Assembly: GCF_001421415.1 (NCBI RefSeq)
Contig: NZ_LMKH01000036.1
Coordinates: 258,611 to 322,610, forward strand
Reading direction: 5' to 3'
Length of the DNA stretch: 64,000 nt
Source of the DNA: Sphingomonas sp. Leaf208
Lineage (GTDB): Bacteria; Pseudomonadota; Alphaproteobacteria; Sphingomonadales; Sphingomonadaceae
Each line of letters starts with the position of its first letter. The first letter of the stretch is position 1. A program made the position numbers and the translations under genes. The notes under the pieces are model-generated. The model was not told where the DNA came from. It saw nothing but the letters and a program-made list of their open reading frames with translations, and searched no databases. This document shows positions 1 to 10,304 of this stretch, in pieces.

Positions 1-3
1 GGA

Positions 4-567
4 TTACGTGGTCGAATCCATCGTTTCGACCGTGAGGCGGTCGTTGGTGTAGACGCAGAGCTCGGACGCTATGCCCATCGCCTTGCGGCACAACACCTCG
101 GCGTCGGTCTCGTATTCGACCAGCGCTCGGGCCGCGGCGAGCGCGTAGTTGCCGCCGGAGCCGATCGCGGCGACGCCGTTCTCGGGTTCGAGGACATCGC
201 CGTTGCCGGTGAGGATCAGCGTGACGTCCTTGTCGGCGACGATCATCATCGCTTCGAGGTTGCGGAGGAACTTGTCGGTGCGCCAGTCCTTGGCGAGCTC
301 AACCGCGGCGCGCAGGAGTTGGCCCTGGTGCGCTTCGAGTTTGCGTTCGAGGCGTTCGAACAAGGTGAACGCGTCGGCGGTCGCGCCGGCGAATCCGCCG
401 ATGACGCTGCCGTCGCCGAGGCGGCGGACCTTGCGCGCGTTGGGTTTCATGACGGTCTGGCCCATCGAGACCTGGCCGTCGCCGATCACGACGACCTTGC
501 CGCCGCGGCGGACCGAGAGGATCGTGGTGCCGTGCCATGTCGGCATGGCGTGGGGGTCGTTGCTCAT
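4..567 (-). CDS. hslV: ATP-dependent protease peptidase subunit HslV
   Basis: HslV is the threonine peptidase of the cytoplasmic HslUV (ClpYQ) protease; its rings are capped by the HslU unfoldase. The start at 567 gives 187 residues, a normal length. The frame stays open upstream to 864, but that part is low-complexity and overlaps a repeat. Residues 1-13 look like a propeptide that is removed to free catalytic Thr14 (TTIL). GDGQVS at 29-34, the ATADAFTLF segment near 62-70 and IGSGG at 135-139 are family signatures. The leftward orientation puts hslU, usually the next gene, just outside the left edge. No clear Shine-Dalgarno sequence is seen, so the initiating Met could also be Met8. Confidence 0.96.
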   Translation of the reverse strand: MSNDPHAMPTWHGTTILSVRRGGKVVVIGDGQVSMGQTVMKPNARKVRRLGDGSVIGGFAGATADAFTLFERLERKLEAHQGQLLRAAVELAKDWRTDKFLRNLEAMMIVADKDVTLILTGNGDVLEPENGVAAIGSGGNYALAAARALVEYETDAEVLCRKAMGIASELCVYTNDRLTVETMDSTT

Positions 568-619
568 AGGCGCGATGTAGGGTTTGGTTTTGGGGGTGCA
601 ACGCCTGTGCCTGAACGCG

Positions 620-800
620 CGCCGTTCGTGTCGGCTGACCTCCCGTTCGTGTCGTCCATCGTCCCGAGTAGCGATCGAGCTTGTCGAGAGCGCGTATCGA
701 GGGATTGAGGTTGCGCGTGTCACCTGTACCTCGATACGCGCCCTCGATACGCCCGAGGGGGCTACTCGGTCGCTACTCGGCACGAACGGAAAGGGGAGTG
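620..800. repeat. Inverted repeat element, family F
   Basis: This non-coding stretch upstream of hslV holds nested inverted repeats. CGCGTATCGAGG at 691-702 pairs exactly with CCTCGATACGCG at 729-740. Outer arms around 642-654 and 779-791 (CGTTCGTGTCG and CGGCACGAACG) also pair, and GAGTAGCGA-like words recur on both sides. It is the only copy of this family seen in the window. Confidence 0.7.
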
Positions 801-845
801 CGAGCGGCATGACGTGCAAGTAGGATCTCGGCACGAACGGTATTC

Positions 846-1103
846 CTACCGCCCCTTCCCCCATTCCCGCGCGACCGTGTAGCCGAGATAGCCGGTGCCG
901 AAGAGCGCGTAGAGGGGTTCGGGGATCGCGTTGAGATACGCCGCCATGCCGGCCGCGACCGCTTGCACCATCTGCGGGCGGACGGCGGCGATCAGGCCTG
1001 CGGGGATCGCACCGAGCAGCAATGTGTACATCACGTAGAGGAACGTTGGCCGAGCGCGGGTGATCCAGGGGTCTGGTGCTGGATCAAGGGGTTGCGGGGT
1101 CAT
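846..1103 (-). CDS. Putative 3TM holin, GTA type
   Basis: A small membrane protein of 85 residues. After a Pro-rich N-terminus there is an Arg-Ala-Arg-Pro segment (about 16-19), a hydrophobic helix at about 20-42, and further hydrophobic stretches at about 46-60 and 64-78. This matches the three-TM holin family used for gene-transfer-agent release in alphaproteobacteria. Such holins let an endolysin cross the inner membrane. The gene lies 64 bp downstream of a GH108 endolysin on the same strand, which supports the call. The family assignment comes from pattern and context, not from an alignment. Confidence 0.72.
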   Translation of the reverse strand: MTPQPLDPAPDPWITRARPTFLYVMYTLLLGAIPAGLIAAVRPQMVQAVAAGMAAYLNAIPEPLYALFGTGYLGYTVAREWGKGR

Positions 1104-1167
1104 TGGCTGTCTCCGGCAATCTGGAAGTGCACAAAGTTCACACGCTGGGAGCGTTTTCGCAGGGGCC

Positions 1168-1704
1168 TCAGGTGCGGTTGGCGAGCCAGCCGTAGAGGAA
1201 GGCTTCGTTGGCGGGACGGGTCTCGGCCAGCGCGACGTAGCGTTCGCCTTGGAGGGCCTCGATCGCTTTCAGGAGCACGGTTTCGCCGCCGGGTTTGCGG
1301 CGGGCTAGGAAGGAGTCGAGCGCGGTGAGCGTGGCGGGGCCGATGCGGCCGTCCAGGATCATGTCCGGGTAGTCGGTGGCGCCGCGGTTGAGCGCATTGA
1401 GCGCACGCTGGAGGAAGGTGGTGGCGACTGCGGGGCCCATGTTAATGCCGGTGTCGAAGAGTTCTTCGGCGATTTTCGGGGCTCGGGGGGCGATCTGGTC
1501 GAAGGCCGGGCGGGTCCAGTAGAGGCGGTGGTAGATGGTTTCCGCCTGGTCGCGGGGAAAATTGCGCATGTCTCCGGGGTAGCCGTTGGTGCGGGCTACG
1601 CTTTCCGTGATGCCGTAGCGGGTGGGGCCGCCTCGGTCTGCGGGGTGGTTCGAGTAGCCGCCTTCGCGGTCAATGACGGCGTCGATTAGGTGGTCGATGG
1701 TCAT
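1168..1704 (-). CDS. Glycoside hydrolase family 108 endolysin (lysozyme)
   Basis: Peptidoglycan-cleaving lysozyme of the GH108 (ZliS) type, 178 residues. The start at 1704 is preceded by GGGAG with 7-nt spacing; the frame extends to 1791 without a better start. Residues 12-17 (DREGGY) contain the catalytic Glu14, followed by SNHPAD and GGPTRYGIT at 25-33, the hallmark of the catalytic domain. The last ~75 residues (TALDSF region to the end) match the peptidoglycan-binding domain that usually follows. No signal peptide is visible, so export would need the neighbouring holin. No phage head or tail genes lie nearby. Gene transfer agents are known to use such a detached holin/endolysin pair. Confidence 0.9.
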   Translation of the reverse strand: MTIDHLIDAVIDREGGYSNHPADRGGPTRYGITESVARTNGYPGDMRNFPRDQAETIYHRLYWTRPAFDQIAPRAPKIAEELFDTGINMGPAVATTFLQRALNALNRGATDYPDMILDGRIGPATLTALDSFLARRKPGGETVLLKAIEALQGERYVALAETRPANEAFLYGWLANRT

Positions 1705-1816
1705 GATGTGGCTCCCGCCCTGTTTGGGGGTGGAGCGAACCATATTGGTTCGCTGTAGGACAGGGGATTCTTGGCGGGTCATGCCCTGCATCGTTCCCTC
1801 ACTTCCGCTCTCTACC

Positions 1817-1896
1817 GTTCCCCCGCGGAGGCGGGGGGCCAGGGTTACGGCGGACGCCGCTCGTGATTCCTGGGCTCCCGCTTTCGCGGGAGAACA
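1817..1896. repeat. REP-like inverted repeat, family B (copy 1)
   Basis: Two inverted arms, CCCCCGCGGAGGCGGGGG at the left and CTCCCGCTTTCGCGGGAG at the right, each itself a hairpin, separated by about 25 nt. The flanks read CCAGG and CCTGG, as in the other family B copies. It sits in the divergent gap between the endolysin and maeB. Confidence 0.85.
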
Positions 1897-1928
1897 AAAA
1901 AGGGAGCCCGGCCCATCCGGTCAGATCG

Positions 1929-2040
1929 CACCTCCCCGGCGGCGGCCGGGGTCCAGTTGGGGAACGGTGCTGAGGGAGGGAGGCGCTTCGTTACCTCTGA
2001 CGTTCCAACTGGGCCCCGGCCTTCGCCGGGGTGGTGGCCA
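1929..2040. repeat. REP-like inverted repeat, family A (copy 1)
   Basis: Arms CCCCGGCGGCGGCCGGGG, then CCAGTTGGGG, and in inverted order CCAACTGGG then CCCCGGCCTTCGCCGGGG, about 42 nt apart. With family B copy 1 it fills most of the 536 bp between the two divergent genes. The remaining bases up to 2240 show no gene; the maeB promoter must lie there or in the repeat. Confidence 0.88.
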
Positions 2041-2240
2041 GTTCCCGGGTGGCACTCAGTTCTGGGGTGATGACCAGTTCCAGGGTAGCCGGCGTGCACC
2101 CGCCCGCCAAACCGACGCTACGTCCGCGCGGGGTTGGCGGATTGGTGTGCCTAAGGCTATGCGCTCCCTTGAACATTCGCCGCGGGCTCTGTCTGCGCGC
2201 TCAACCCGGTCGCCGCCGCGGCCGACAGGTTAGGAAGACC

Positions 2241-4523
<2,283 letters not shown>

Positions 4524-4545
4524 CTGTTCTCCGGTCCCCTTCTTC

Positions 4546-4654
4546 GCCCCTCCCTGGAAGGGAGGGGTTGGGGGTGGGTCGGTTTCCGCCTGTTCGGACC
4601 GGTGGGGCTCAAACCGACCTACCCACCCCCAGCCCCTCCCTTTCAGGGAGGGGA
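4546..4654. repeat. Inverted repeat, family C (copy 1)
   Basis: CCCCTCCCTGGAAGGGAGGGG, then TTGGGGGTGGGT, pairs with ACCCACCCCCAG, then CCCCTCCCTTTCAGGGAGGGG, across about 40 nt. It lies just past the maeB stop and before tRNA-Pro and could act as a 3'-end hairpin. The rest of the 219-bp gap shows nothing else. Confidence 0.87.
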
Positions 4655-4742
4655 GCGCGGTTGTGGGCGAGCGAGCGTCGCGCAAGAACCAACGCACGCC
4701 GCTTGGCCAGCAGCGCCGCGTCTTTTCATCGATGTAAGAAAA

Positions 4743-4819
4743 TGGTCGGAGCGACAGGATTCGAACCTGCGACCCCCACACCCCCAGTGTGGTGCGCTAC
4801 CAGGCTGCGCTACGCTCCG
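4743..4819 (-). tRNA. tRNA-Pro (anticodon GGG)
   Basis: A 77-nt cloverleaf on the minus strand. The acceptor stem CGGAGCG/CGCTCCG closes it, with discriminator A and an encoded CCA at 4743-4745. The anticodon stem CCACA/TGTGG encloses the loop CTGGGGG, giving anticodon GGG. The T arm carries GGTTCGAATCC. Upstream (minus strand), TTGCAT and TAGAGC are 17 nt apart and could be the promoter. Confidence 0.97.
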
Positions 4820-4912
4820 ACCGAACGGGCCGCATAGCAGCCCGAGCCGCGCGCTCTACGCAGGGTCGACGCGCGATGCAAGTCGCAACGCCGCTTGCCA
4901 GCAAAGATTGCT

Positions 4913-5221
4913 TCAGTCGCCCATCAGCGTGCGCCAGAAGCTGCCGTCATAGGCCTTCACGCTGACCTGCTCGATGGTGTACGCGCGCAGGGTGCGACCG
5001 AAGGCCTTCTGGTGTTCGGCCTGGCCGTGCGCGGCGATCGCTTCGGGACTCGCCCAGCGTTCGGAGATCCGGATCAGGTCGGGATCGACCAGGTCGAGTG
5101 CGAGATTGTAGAACTCGCAGCCGTCTTCCGCGGCGCAGGCGGCCATGTGCGCGATCAGCGTGTCCGCGATCTTCGCACCTTCGCCTGCGGCCAGCTTGAT
5201 ATGTCCCATCACCAGAATCAT
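4913..5221 (-). CDS. Antibiotic biosynthesis monooxygenase (ABM) family protein, putative quinol monooxygenase
   Basis: A protein of 102 residues with the dimeric alpha/beta-barrel pattern of the ABM family. It begins with a hydrophobic beta strand MILVMGHI, contains the CEFYNLALDLVDPD and ISERWASPEAIAAH segments typical of YgiN-like quinol monooxygenases, and ends with SVKAYDG. The start at 5221 has AGGAG 7 nt upstream. The substrate cannot be told from sequence; small ABM proteins act on quinols or reactive aromatics. It is divergently oriented from yajC, with about 170 bp between them. Confidence 0.85.
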   Translation of the reverse strand: MILVMGHIKLAAGEGAKIADTLIAHMAACAAEDGCEFYNLALDLVDPDLIRISERWASPEAIAAHGQAEHQKAFGRTLRAYTIEQVSVKAYDGSFWRTLMGD

Positions 5222-5391
5222 CGCATCTCTCCTGTTTCGCCCCGGTTTCGCCGTGACTTCGTCGTGGTCTCTACACGAACCGTCCGCGCCTGCGTCAGTT
5301 GCACGGGACACCAAGCGATGATAGCGGGCGGACCAATGCGACCGGCCGCGCGGCGCGCGAACCGAGCCACCCTTCACAGATACGGAACTCC

Positions 5392-5736
5392 ATGTTCATC
5401 TCACCAGCATACGCCCAGGCCGCAGACGGCGCCGCCACGACGGCGGGAGGCGGGATCGCCTCGTTCCTGAGCCTCGCGCCGCTCTTCCTCGTGTTCGTCG
5501 TGTTCTATTTCCTGATGATCCGTCCGCAGCAAAAGCGCATGAAGGCGCTGCAGGCGTCGGTCGCTGCGGTGAAGAAGAACGACAGCGTCGTGACGTCGGG
5601 CGGGATCCTGGGCAAGGTGACCAAGGTCGAGGATAATGTCGTCGAGGTCGAGATCGCGCCGAATGTCCGCGTGCGCGTCGTCAAGGCGACGCTGACCGAC
5701 ATCACCAGCCCGAACACGAAGCCGGCGAACGACTGA
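5392..5736 (+). CDS. yajC: Preprotein translocase subunit YajC
   Basis: Small inner-membrane partner of SecDF, 114 residues. A single hydrophobic helix at about 27-47 runs into FLMIRPQQKRMK, the YajC signature, followed by a short cytoplasmic beta domain with GGILGKV and ending TKPAND. The start at 5392 was chosen because residues before it lack homology. Its stop overlaps the secD start by one base (TGATG), so the genes are probably translationally coupled. Confidence 0.96.
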   Translation: MFISPAYAQAADGAATTAGGGIASFLSLAPLFLVFVVFYFLMIRPQQKRMKALQASVAAVKKNDSVVTSGGILGKVTKVEDNVVEVEIAPNVRVRVVKATLTDITSPNTKPAND

Positions 5737-7340
5737 TGCTCGACTTCCCGCGCTGGAAAATCGGGTCGATCATCGGGTTGCTGGCGGCATTGTGCCTGCT
5801 GGCGATCCCGAGCTTCCTCCCCGAGAGCACCACGAGCCAATGGGGGCGGATACCGCATCCGCACATCAACCTCGGGCTCGATCTCGCCGGCGGCAGTTAC
5901 CTGCTGCTCGAGGCGGATACCGCCGACCTCGCCGCGACGCGGATCGAGGCGATGCGCGACAGCGTCGCGGGGACGATGCGCAACGGGACGCCGCGGATCG
6001 AGATCGGCGACATTTCGACGCGGGGCGGCCAGCTGACCTTCCTGCTGCGTGACCCGTCGCAGGTCGATGCGGCGCGCGAGCGCCTGCTGGCGATCACCGG
6101 CGGTGGCGCCGGGATGAGCGGCCAGCGCGAGTGGGACATCAACGTCGTCGACACGAGCCGGTTCGTGCTCAAGCCGACCCAGGCCGGCCTGACCCAGGCG
6201 GTCGACACCGCCATGAAGGACGCGACCGAAGTCGTCCGTCGTCGTATCGACGCGCTCGGCACCAAGGAGCCAACGATCGTTCGCCAGGGTGCAACGCGGA
6301 TCGTCGTGCAGGTGCCGGGGCTGAAGAACCCGCAGGCGCTGAAGGAGCTGATCGGCAAGACCGCCAAGCTTGAGTTCAAGCTGGTCGACGAGACCGCGAA
6401 CCCGGCCGACCTGGTCAAGGGGATCGCCCCGGTCGGCAGCCAGGTGCTGCCATATCCGGGCAACCCGCGCGGCGTGCCGTTCATCGCGGTCAAGCGATCG
6501 GTGATCATCTCGGGCGACCAGCTCGCCGATGCGCGCCAGGAGTTCGAGTCGCAGACCAACGCAGCCCAGGTGGCGATCACGTTCGACGCGGTGGGTGGCC
6601 GACGCTTCGCCAAGGTCACGACCGAGAACACCAACAAGCCGTTCGCGATCATCCTCGACAATTCGGTGATCTCTGCGCCCAACATCAACGAGCCGATCCT
6701 GGGCGGTCGCGCGTCGATCTCGGGCAACTTCACCGTCGAGTCGGCGAACGCACTGGCGATCTCGCTGCGGTCGGGCAAGCTGCCGGTCAATTTGAAGACG
6801 ATCGCCGAGAGTACCGTCAGCCCCGATCTCGGCAAGGATTCGATCCGCGCCGGCGTGCTGGCGTCGATCGTCGCCGCGCTGCTCGTGATCGTGTTCATGT
6901 TCGTCACCTATGGCCGGTTCGGGCTGTATGCGAACCTCGCGGTGGTCATCAACATCCTGGTCATCGTCGCGGTCATGGCGATGCTGAACGCAACGCTGAC
7001 GCTGCCCGGTATCGCCGGGTTCGTGCTGACGATCGGTACCGCGGTGGATGCCAACGTGCTGATCAACGAGCGTATTCGCGAGGAGCGGCGACGCGGGCGT
7101 AGCGTCGTCCAGTCGGTCGAGCTCGGCTACAAGGAAGCATCGCGGACGATCTTCGAGGCCAACGTGACCCACGCCATCACCGGCGTGATCATGCTGCTGC
7201 TCGGCTCGGGTCCGGTGAAGGGCTTCGCGGTCGTGCTGCTGATCGGGATCTGCACGTCGGTGTTCACCGCCGTCACGTTCACGCGGATGATGGTCGCGCT
7301 GTGGCTGCGGAAGAACCGCCCCACCACGATCAATATTTGA
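5736..7340 (+). CDS. secD: Protein translocase subunit SecD
   Basis: Uses the proton gradient to complete export through SecYEG. The protein has 534 residues, with a first membrane helix at about 9-28, then NLGLDLAGGSYLLL (the D1 motif). The large periplasmic P1 domain follows, and a C-terminal block of five membrane helices from about 370 contains LTLPGIAGFVLTIGTAVDANVLINERIREE, shown here only to locate the D4/D5 motifs near residues 420-450. The gene lies between yajC and secF in one operon. The order yajC-secD-secF and the tight spacing are standard. Confidence 0.97.
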   Translation: MLDFPRWKIGSIIGLLAALCLLAIPSFLPESTTSQWGRIPHPHINLGLDLAGGSYLLLEADTADLAATRIEAMRDSVAGTMRNGTPRIEIGDISTRGGQLTFLLRDPSQVDAARERLLAITGGGAGMSGQREWDINVVDTSRFVLKPTQAGLTQAVDTAMKDATEVVRRRIDALGTKEPTIVRQGATRIVVQVPGLKNPQALKELIGKTAKLEFKLVDETANPADLVKGIAPVGSQVLPYPGNPRGVPFIAVKRSVIISGDQLADARQEFESQTNAAQVAITFDAVGGRRFAKVTTENTNKPFAIILDNSVISAPNINEPILGGRASISGNFTVESANALAISLRSGKLPVNLKTIAESTVSPDLGKDSIRAGVLASIVAALLVIVFMFVTYGRFGLYANLAVVINILVIVAVMAMLNATLTLPGIAGFVLTIGTAVDANVLINERIREERRRGRSVVQSVELGYKEASRTIFEANVTHAITGVIMLLLGSGPVKGFAVVLLIGICTSVFTAVTFTRMMVALWLRKNRPTTINI

Positions 7341-7354
7341 GGCGGGAGATAACC

Positions 7355-8320
7355 ATGCGCCTGCTGAAACTCGTTCCCGACAACACGAACCTGAAGTTCG
7401 TCTCGCTCCGCAAATGGGCGTTCGGGCTGACCCTGCTACTGTCCCTGCTCGCGGTCGGGCTAGTCGTGACGAAGGGCCTCAACATGGGCGTCGACTTCGT
7501 CGGCGGCGTCCTGATCGAAGAGAAGTTCGCGACCCCGCCGTCGATCGACGCGGTTCGTACCGAAGTCGACCGGCTCGGCGTCGGCGAAGCCTCGATCCAG
7601 TCGTTCAGCGATCCGAAGACGCTGTCGATCCGCCTGCCCGTTCCGGCGGGTGACGAAGGCGCGACCAACCGCCTCGTCAAGAAGGTCTCGGACGACCTCG
7701 CGGTCAAGTTCCCCGGCGCGACTTTCTCGAAATACGACACGATCTCGGGCAAGGTCTCGGACGAGCTGATCAGCAAGGGTCTGCTCGCGGTCGGCCTTGC
7801 GATCCTAGGCATCGCGCTGTTCGCGGTGGTGCGGTTCGAGTGGCAGTTCGGCGTGTCGACCGTCGTTGCGATCGTCCACGATCTGTTGATGACGCTCGGC
7901 TTCTTCGCGCTGACGCAGTTCGAGTTCGACCTGAACATCGTCGCGGCGGTGCTGACGATCATCTCGTATTCGATCAACGACAAGATCGTGATCGACGACC
8001 GTATCCGCGAGAACATGCGCCGGTATCGGAAGATGGACATGCGCGAGATCATCGACCTGTCGGTGAACGAGACGCTGCCACGGACCGTGATGACCTCGGT
8101 GACGATCCTGCTCGCGCTGGTCGCGATGCTGGTGCTGGGCGGCCATGTGCTGCGCGGGTTCACCGCGGCGATGATCCTCGGCATCGTGGTCGGGACGTAT
8201 TCGTCGATCTATGTGTCGTCGTCGTTGCTGATCACGCTGGGGCTGCGGGCCGATCCTGCACCGCGCAAGGGCGGCGTGCAGGACGGCGCCGAGCGGGTTG
8301 GTCCGAAGGTCGAGCGTTGA
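7355..8320 (+). CDS. secF: Protein translocase subunit SecF
   Basis: Partner of SecD in the inner membrane, 321 residues. The start at 7355 follows GGCGGGAG closely. The first helix is at about 24-44, then GVDFVGGVLIEE (D1-like motif), a small periplasmic domain, and five further helices from about 145. Within these, SYSINDKIVIDDRIREN and the LPRTVMTS segment are SecF signatures. It sits 14 bp after secD and 7 bp before the next gene, consistent with a four-gene transcript. Confidence 0.97.
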   Translation: MRLLKLVPDNTNLKFVSLRKWAFGLTLLLSLLAVGLVVTKGLNMGVDFVGGVLIEEKFATPPSIDAVRTEVDRLGVGEASIQSFSDPKTLSIRLPVPAGDEGATNRLVKKVSDDLAVKFPGATFSKYDTISGKVSDELISKGLLAVGLAILGIALFAVVRFEWQFGVSTVVAIVHDLLMTLGFFALTQFEFDLNIVAAVLTIISYSINDKIVIDDRIRENMRRYRKMDMREIIDLSVNETLPRTVMTSVTILLALVAMLVLGGHVLRGFTAAMILGIVVGTYSSIYVSSSLLITLGLRADPAPRKGGVQDGAERVGPKVER

Positions 8321-8327
8321 TCACGTC

Positions 8328-8702
8328 ATGAGGATGGACCGCGAGAAGACCGATGGGCCGATGATCTCGGCGATCGGTCGGGCCGGGTTCAAGGTCGACG
8401 ACGGCTATTATACCGCGTTGTCGATCAGTCCTGAGCGTGCGGATGGCTGGGAGCCGCCGGCGTTCGAGGCGCTTGGCGAGGCGGATGTGGCGGCGTTGCT
8501 GGCGCTCGATCCGCCGCCGGAGTTCCTGTTGCTGGGGACCGGTTCCGCGCTGCGTCAGCCGCCGCTTGCGTTCAAGAAGGCGGTCGAGGCACGGGGGTTC
8601 GGGATCGAGGCTATGGATAGCCGTGCTGCCGCTCGGGCTTGGGCGGTACTGCGTGGTGAGGGTCGCTGGATCGTGGCGGCGTTGTACCCGCTCGAGGGGT
8701 GA
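8328..8702 (+). CDS. Mth938-like domain-containing protein (DUF498)
   Basis: A soluble protein of 124 residues with the Mth938/NDUFAF3-like fold pattern: ISAIGRAGFKVDD near the N-terminus, FLLLGTGSALRQPP in the middle (the conserved LxxGTG turn), and a final AVLRGEGRWIVAALYP. Bacterial members are often encoded right after secDF, and their mitochondrial relative NDUFAF3 helps assemble complex I; a molecular role in bacteria is not established. The start could be 8328 or the Met two codons later. It is 7 bp from secF, so likely co-transcribed. Confidence 0.85.
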   Translation: MRMDREKTDGPMISAIGRAGFKVDDGYYTALSISPERADGWEPPAFEALGEADVAALLALDPPPEFLLLGTGSALRQPPLAFKKAVEARGFGIEAMDSRAAARAWAVLRGEGRWIVAALYPLEG

Positions 8703-8716
8703 GCGGAGACTGTTGA

Positions 8717-8828
8717 TCCTCCCCCGCCAGGGGGAGGTGACGGAGGGGGCGGATGCCCAACTGACGTTTCCCTTTCCTCCCCCTCCGTCTGGCAAGGGCC
8801 AGCCACCTCCCCCTGGCGGGGGAGGATT
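8717..8828. repeat. Inverted repeat, family D (copy 1)
   Basis: Arms CCTCCCCCGCCAGGGGGAGG and CCTCCCCCTGGCGGGGGAGG are exact reverse complements with about 72 nt between them; the spacer holds a second pair (GGAGGGGGCGGATG and CCCCCTCCGTCTG). It lies between two convergent gene ends. Confidence 0.88.
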
Positions 8829-10004
8829 CTAGATCCGGTGTTCCGCGGCTAGCGTCGCCAAATGCTCGTAGAGCGCGGCGGTGTTGGCTTCCCAGGTGAA
8901 ACTGGCGACTGTGGCGCGCGTCGCCTGGGGCGCGGGCGGGTCGGCCAGGAGGACCCCGATCGCGGCGGCGAACGCTAGTGGGTCGCCTATCGTGACGCGG
9001 CCTGCTTCTGGCGATGTCACCACGTCATGCGCGCCGCCGGCGTCGGTGATGACGATCGGGGTACCGCAGGCGAGCGATTCGACCCAGGCGTTGGCGAGAC
9101 CTTCGGACTCGGAGGCAAGCGCGCTGACATCGGCAGCGGCAATCAGCTTCGGGATTTCGGCGTGGGGTACGGCGCCGAGCAGGCGGATGCGGTCGGCTAT
9201 GCCGAGGCGCGCGATCTGCGCTTCCAGTGTCGATCGCGCGGGGCCCTGCCCTGCGATCAGGAGCGTGACGCCGGGGAGTGCGGCGACCGCGTCGACGACG
9301 ATGTCGTGGCCCTTGCGCGGGATCAGCGCGCCGACCGAGACGACCAATGGGCCGGCGACGCCGACGGCTGCCTTGGCGGCGGCGCGGTCGACGGGGTGGA
9401 AGCGATCCTGGTCGACGCCGGTGTGGTGGACGCGGATGCGGTCGGCGGGCAGTCCCATCGCGACCATGTCGGCCTTCATCGCGGCGCTGACCGCGAGCAT
9501 GCCCGCGGCGTTGCGGCCTGCGGCGCGGACTTGTGCGGCGGTGGCGGGTGCGTTGCCCCAGATGTGGATGTCGGAGCCGCGCGCCTTGATCGAGACGGGG
9601 ACGCCGTAGCGCTTGCCGAGCGCGACCGCGGCAGGGCCGTCGGGGAAGAAGAACGAGGCGTCGATGACGTCGAACGCGAAGTCTTCGCGGATCGTGTCGA
9701 GGACGGGGACGAGCGCGCGCTGCAACGCTGCGGCGTGGTGGCGGCCCTGGAGGAACGGGCGGACGGTGAAGCGCGGGCGGTGGAGGTCGATGCCTTTCCA
9801 GCGTTCGTGCGTCGGGAGCGTGGCGAGGGCCGCGTAGTGGCCGAGGTGGCGGAGCGGGCCTGGCGGGAGGCCTATCGGTGCTACCGTTTGTAATGAAACG
9901 TCGGGGTGCGCGGCGAGGCCGAGCGTCTGGCGTTCGACGAAGACGCCGAAATTGGGGCGGGTCGCATCCGGGAACAGGGTGGAGAGGGTTAGGATGCGGA
10001 GCAT
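8829..10004 (-). CDS. Family 4 glycosyltransferase
   Basis: A GT-B fold glycosyltransferase of 391 residues that probably moves a sugar from a nucleotide donor onto an envelope or exopolysaccharide acceptor. The N-terminal domain has LSTLFPDATRPNFGVFVERQ, typical of GT4 enzymes of exopolysaccharide clusters. The C-terminal domain shows VGALIPRKGHD, then LIAGQGPA and the E-x7-E pair in ESEGLANAWVESLACG, which binds the donor. No signal peptide is seen. The next gene on the strand upstream is mannose-6-phosphate isomerase, about 300 bp away, hinting at GDP-mannose metabolism, but no other polysaccharide genes are adjacent. Donor and acceptor are unknown. Confidence 0.9.
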   Translation of the reverse strand: MLRILTLSTLFPDATRPNFGVFVERQTLGLAAHPDVSLQTVAPIGLPPGPLRHLGHYAALATLPTHERWKGIDLHRPRFTVRPFLQGRHHAAALQRALVPVLDTIREDFAFDVIDASFFFPDGPAAVALGKRYGVPVSIKARGSDIHIWGNAPATAAQVRAAGRNAAGMLAVSAAMKADMVAMGLPADRIRVHHTGVDQDRFHPVDRAAAKAAVGVAGPLVVSVGALIPRKGHDIVVDAVAALPGVTLLIAGQGPARSTLEAQIARLGIADRIRLLGAVPHAEIPKLIAAADVSALASESEGLANAWVESLACGTPIVITDAGGAHDVVTSPEAGRVTIGDPLAFAAAIGVLLADPPAPQATRATVASFTWEANTAALYEHLATLAAEHRI

Positions 10005-10086
10005 GGACTGGGGGTTACAGGGGGTGGGTTAATGCGGGGTGAGTTTGGGGCTCGATGTCGTGGAACGCGAACTTGCTCACAAGACT

Positions 10087-10195
10087 CCACCCCGGCGGAG
10101 GCCGGGGCCCAGTTGGGGGACGTAGCTAACGGAGCGTGGTTCTCCATTATTGCCACCTTTCCACCTGGGCCCCGGCCTTCGCCGGGGTGGTGGTG
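10087..10195. repeat. REP-like inverted repeat, family A (copy 2)
   Basis: CCACCCCGGCGGAGGCCGGG with CCCAGTTGGGGG and, inverted, CCACCTGGG with CCCCGGCCTTCGCCGGGG and GTGGTGG. It lies in the 300-bp gap between manA and the glycosyltransferase. Confidence 0.88.
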
Positions 10196-10224
10196 GTTGG
10201 GGTGGCGTTTGCCCTCGACTACAT

Positions 10225-10280
10225 TGTTTCCCCGCGAAGGCGGGGACCCAGACTGGGCTCCCGCCTTCGCGGGAGAACAA
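10225..10280. repeat. REP-like inverted repeat, family B (copy 2)
   Basis: Two hairpin arms back to back: TTTCCCCGCGAAGGCGGGGA, then CCAGACTGGG, then CTCCCGCCTTCGCGGGAG and AACAA. The spacer seen in the other family B copies is almost absent here. Confidence 0.85.
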
Positions 10281-10304
10281 GGAGGCGGGAGGTGAAGGTG
10301 TTGA

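Noticed and set aside
846..1704. Prophage remnant
   Set aside because: Only lysis genes are present; with no structural, replication or integration genes a GTA-type cassette is the simpler reading, though not proven.
4568..4952. Open frames across family C repeat and tRNA-Pro
   Set aside because: They translate repeat and tRNA sequence and carry no homology.
5505..7172. A 555-codon open frame antisense to yajC-secD
   Set aside because: Shadow frame opposite well-conserved translocase genes.
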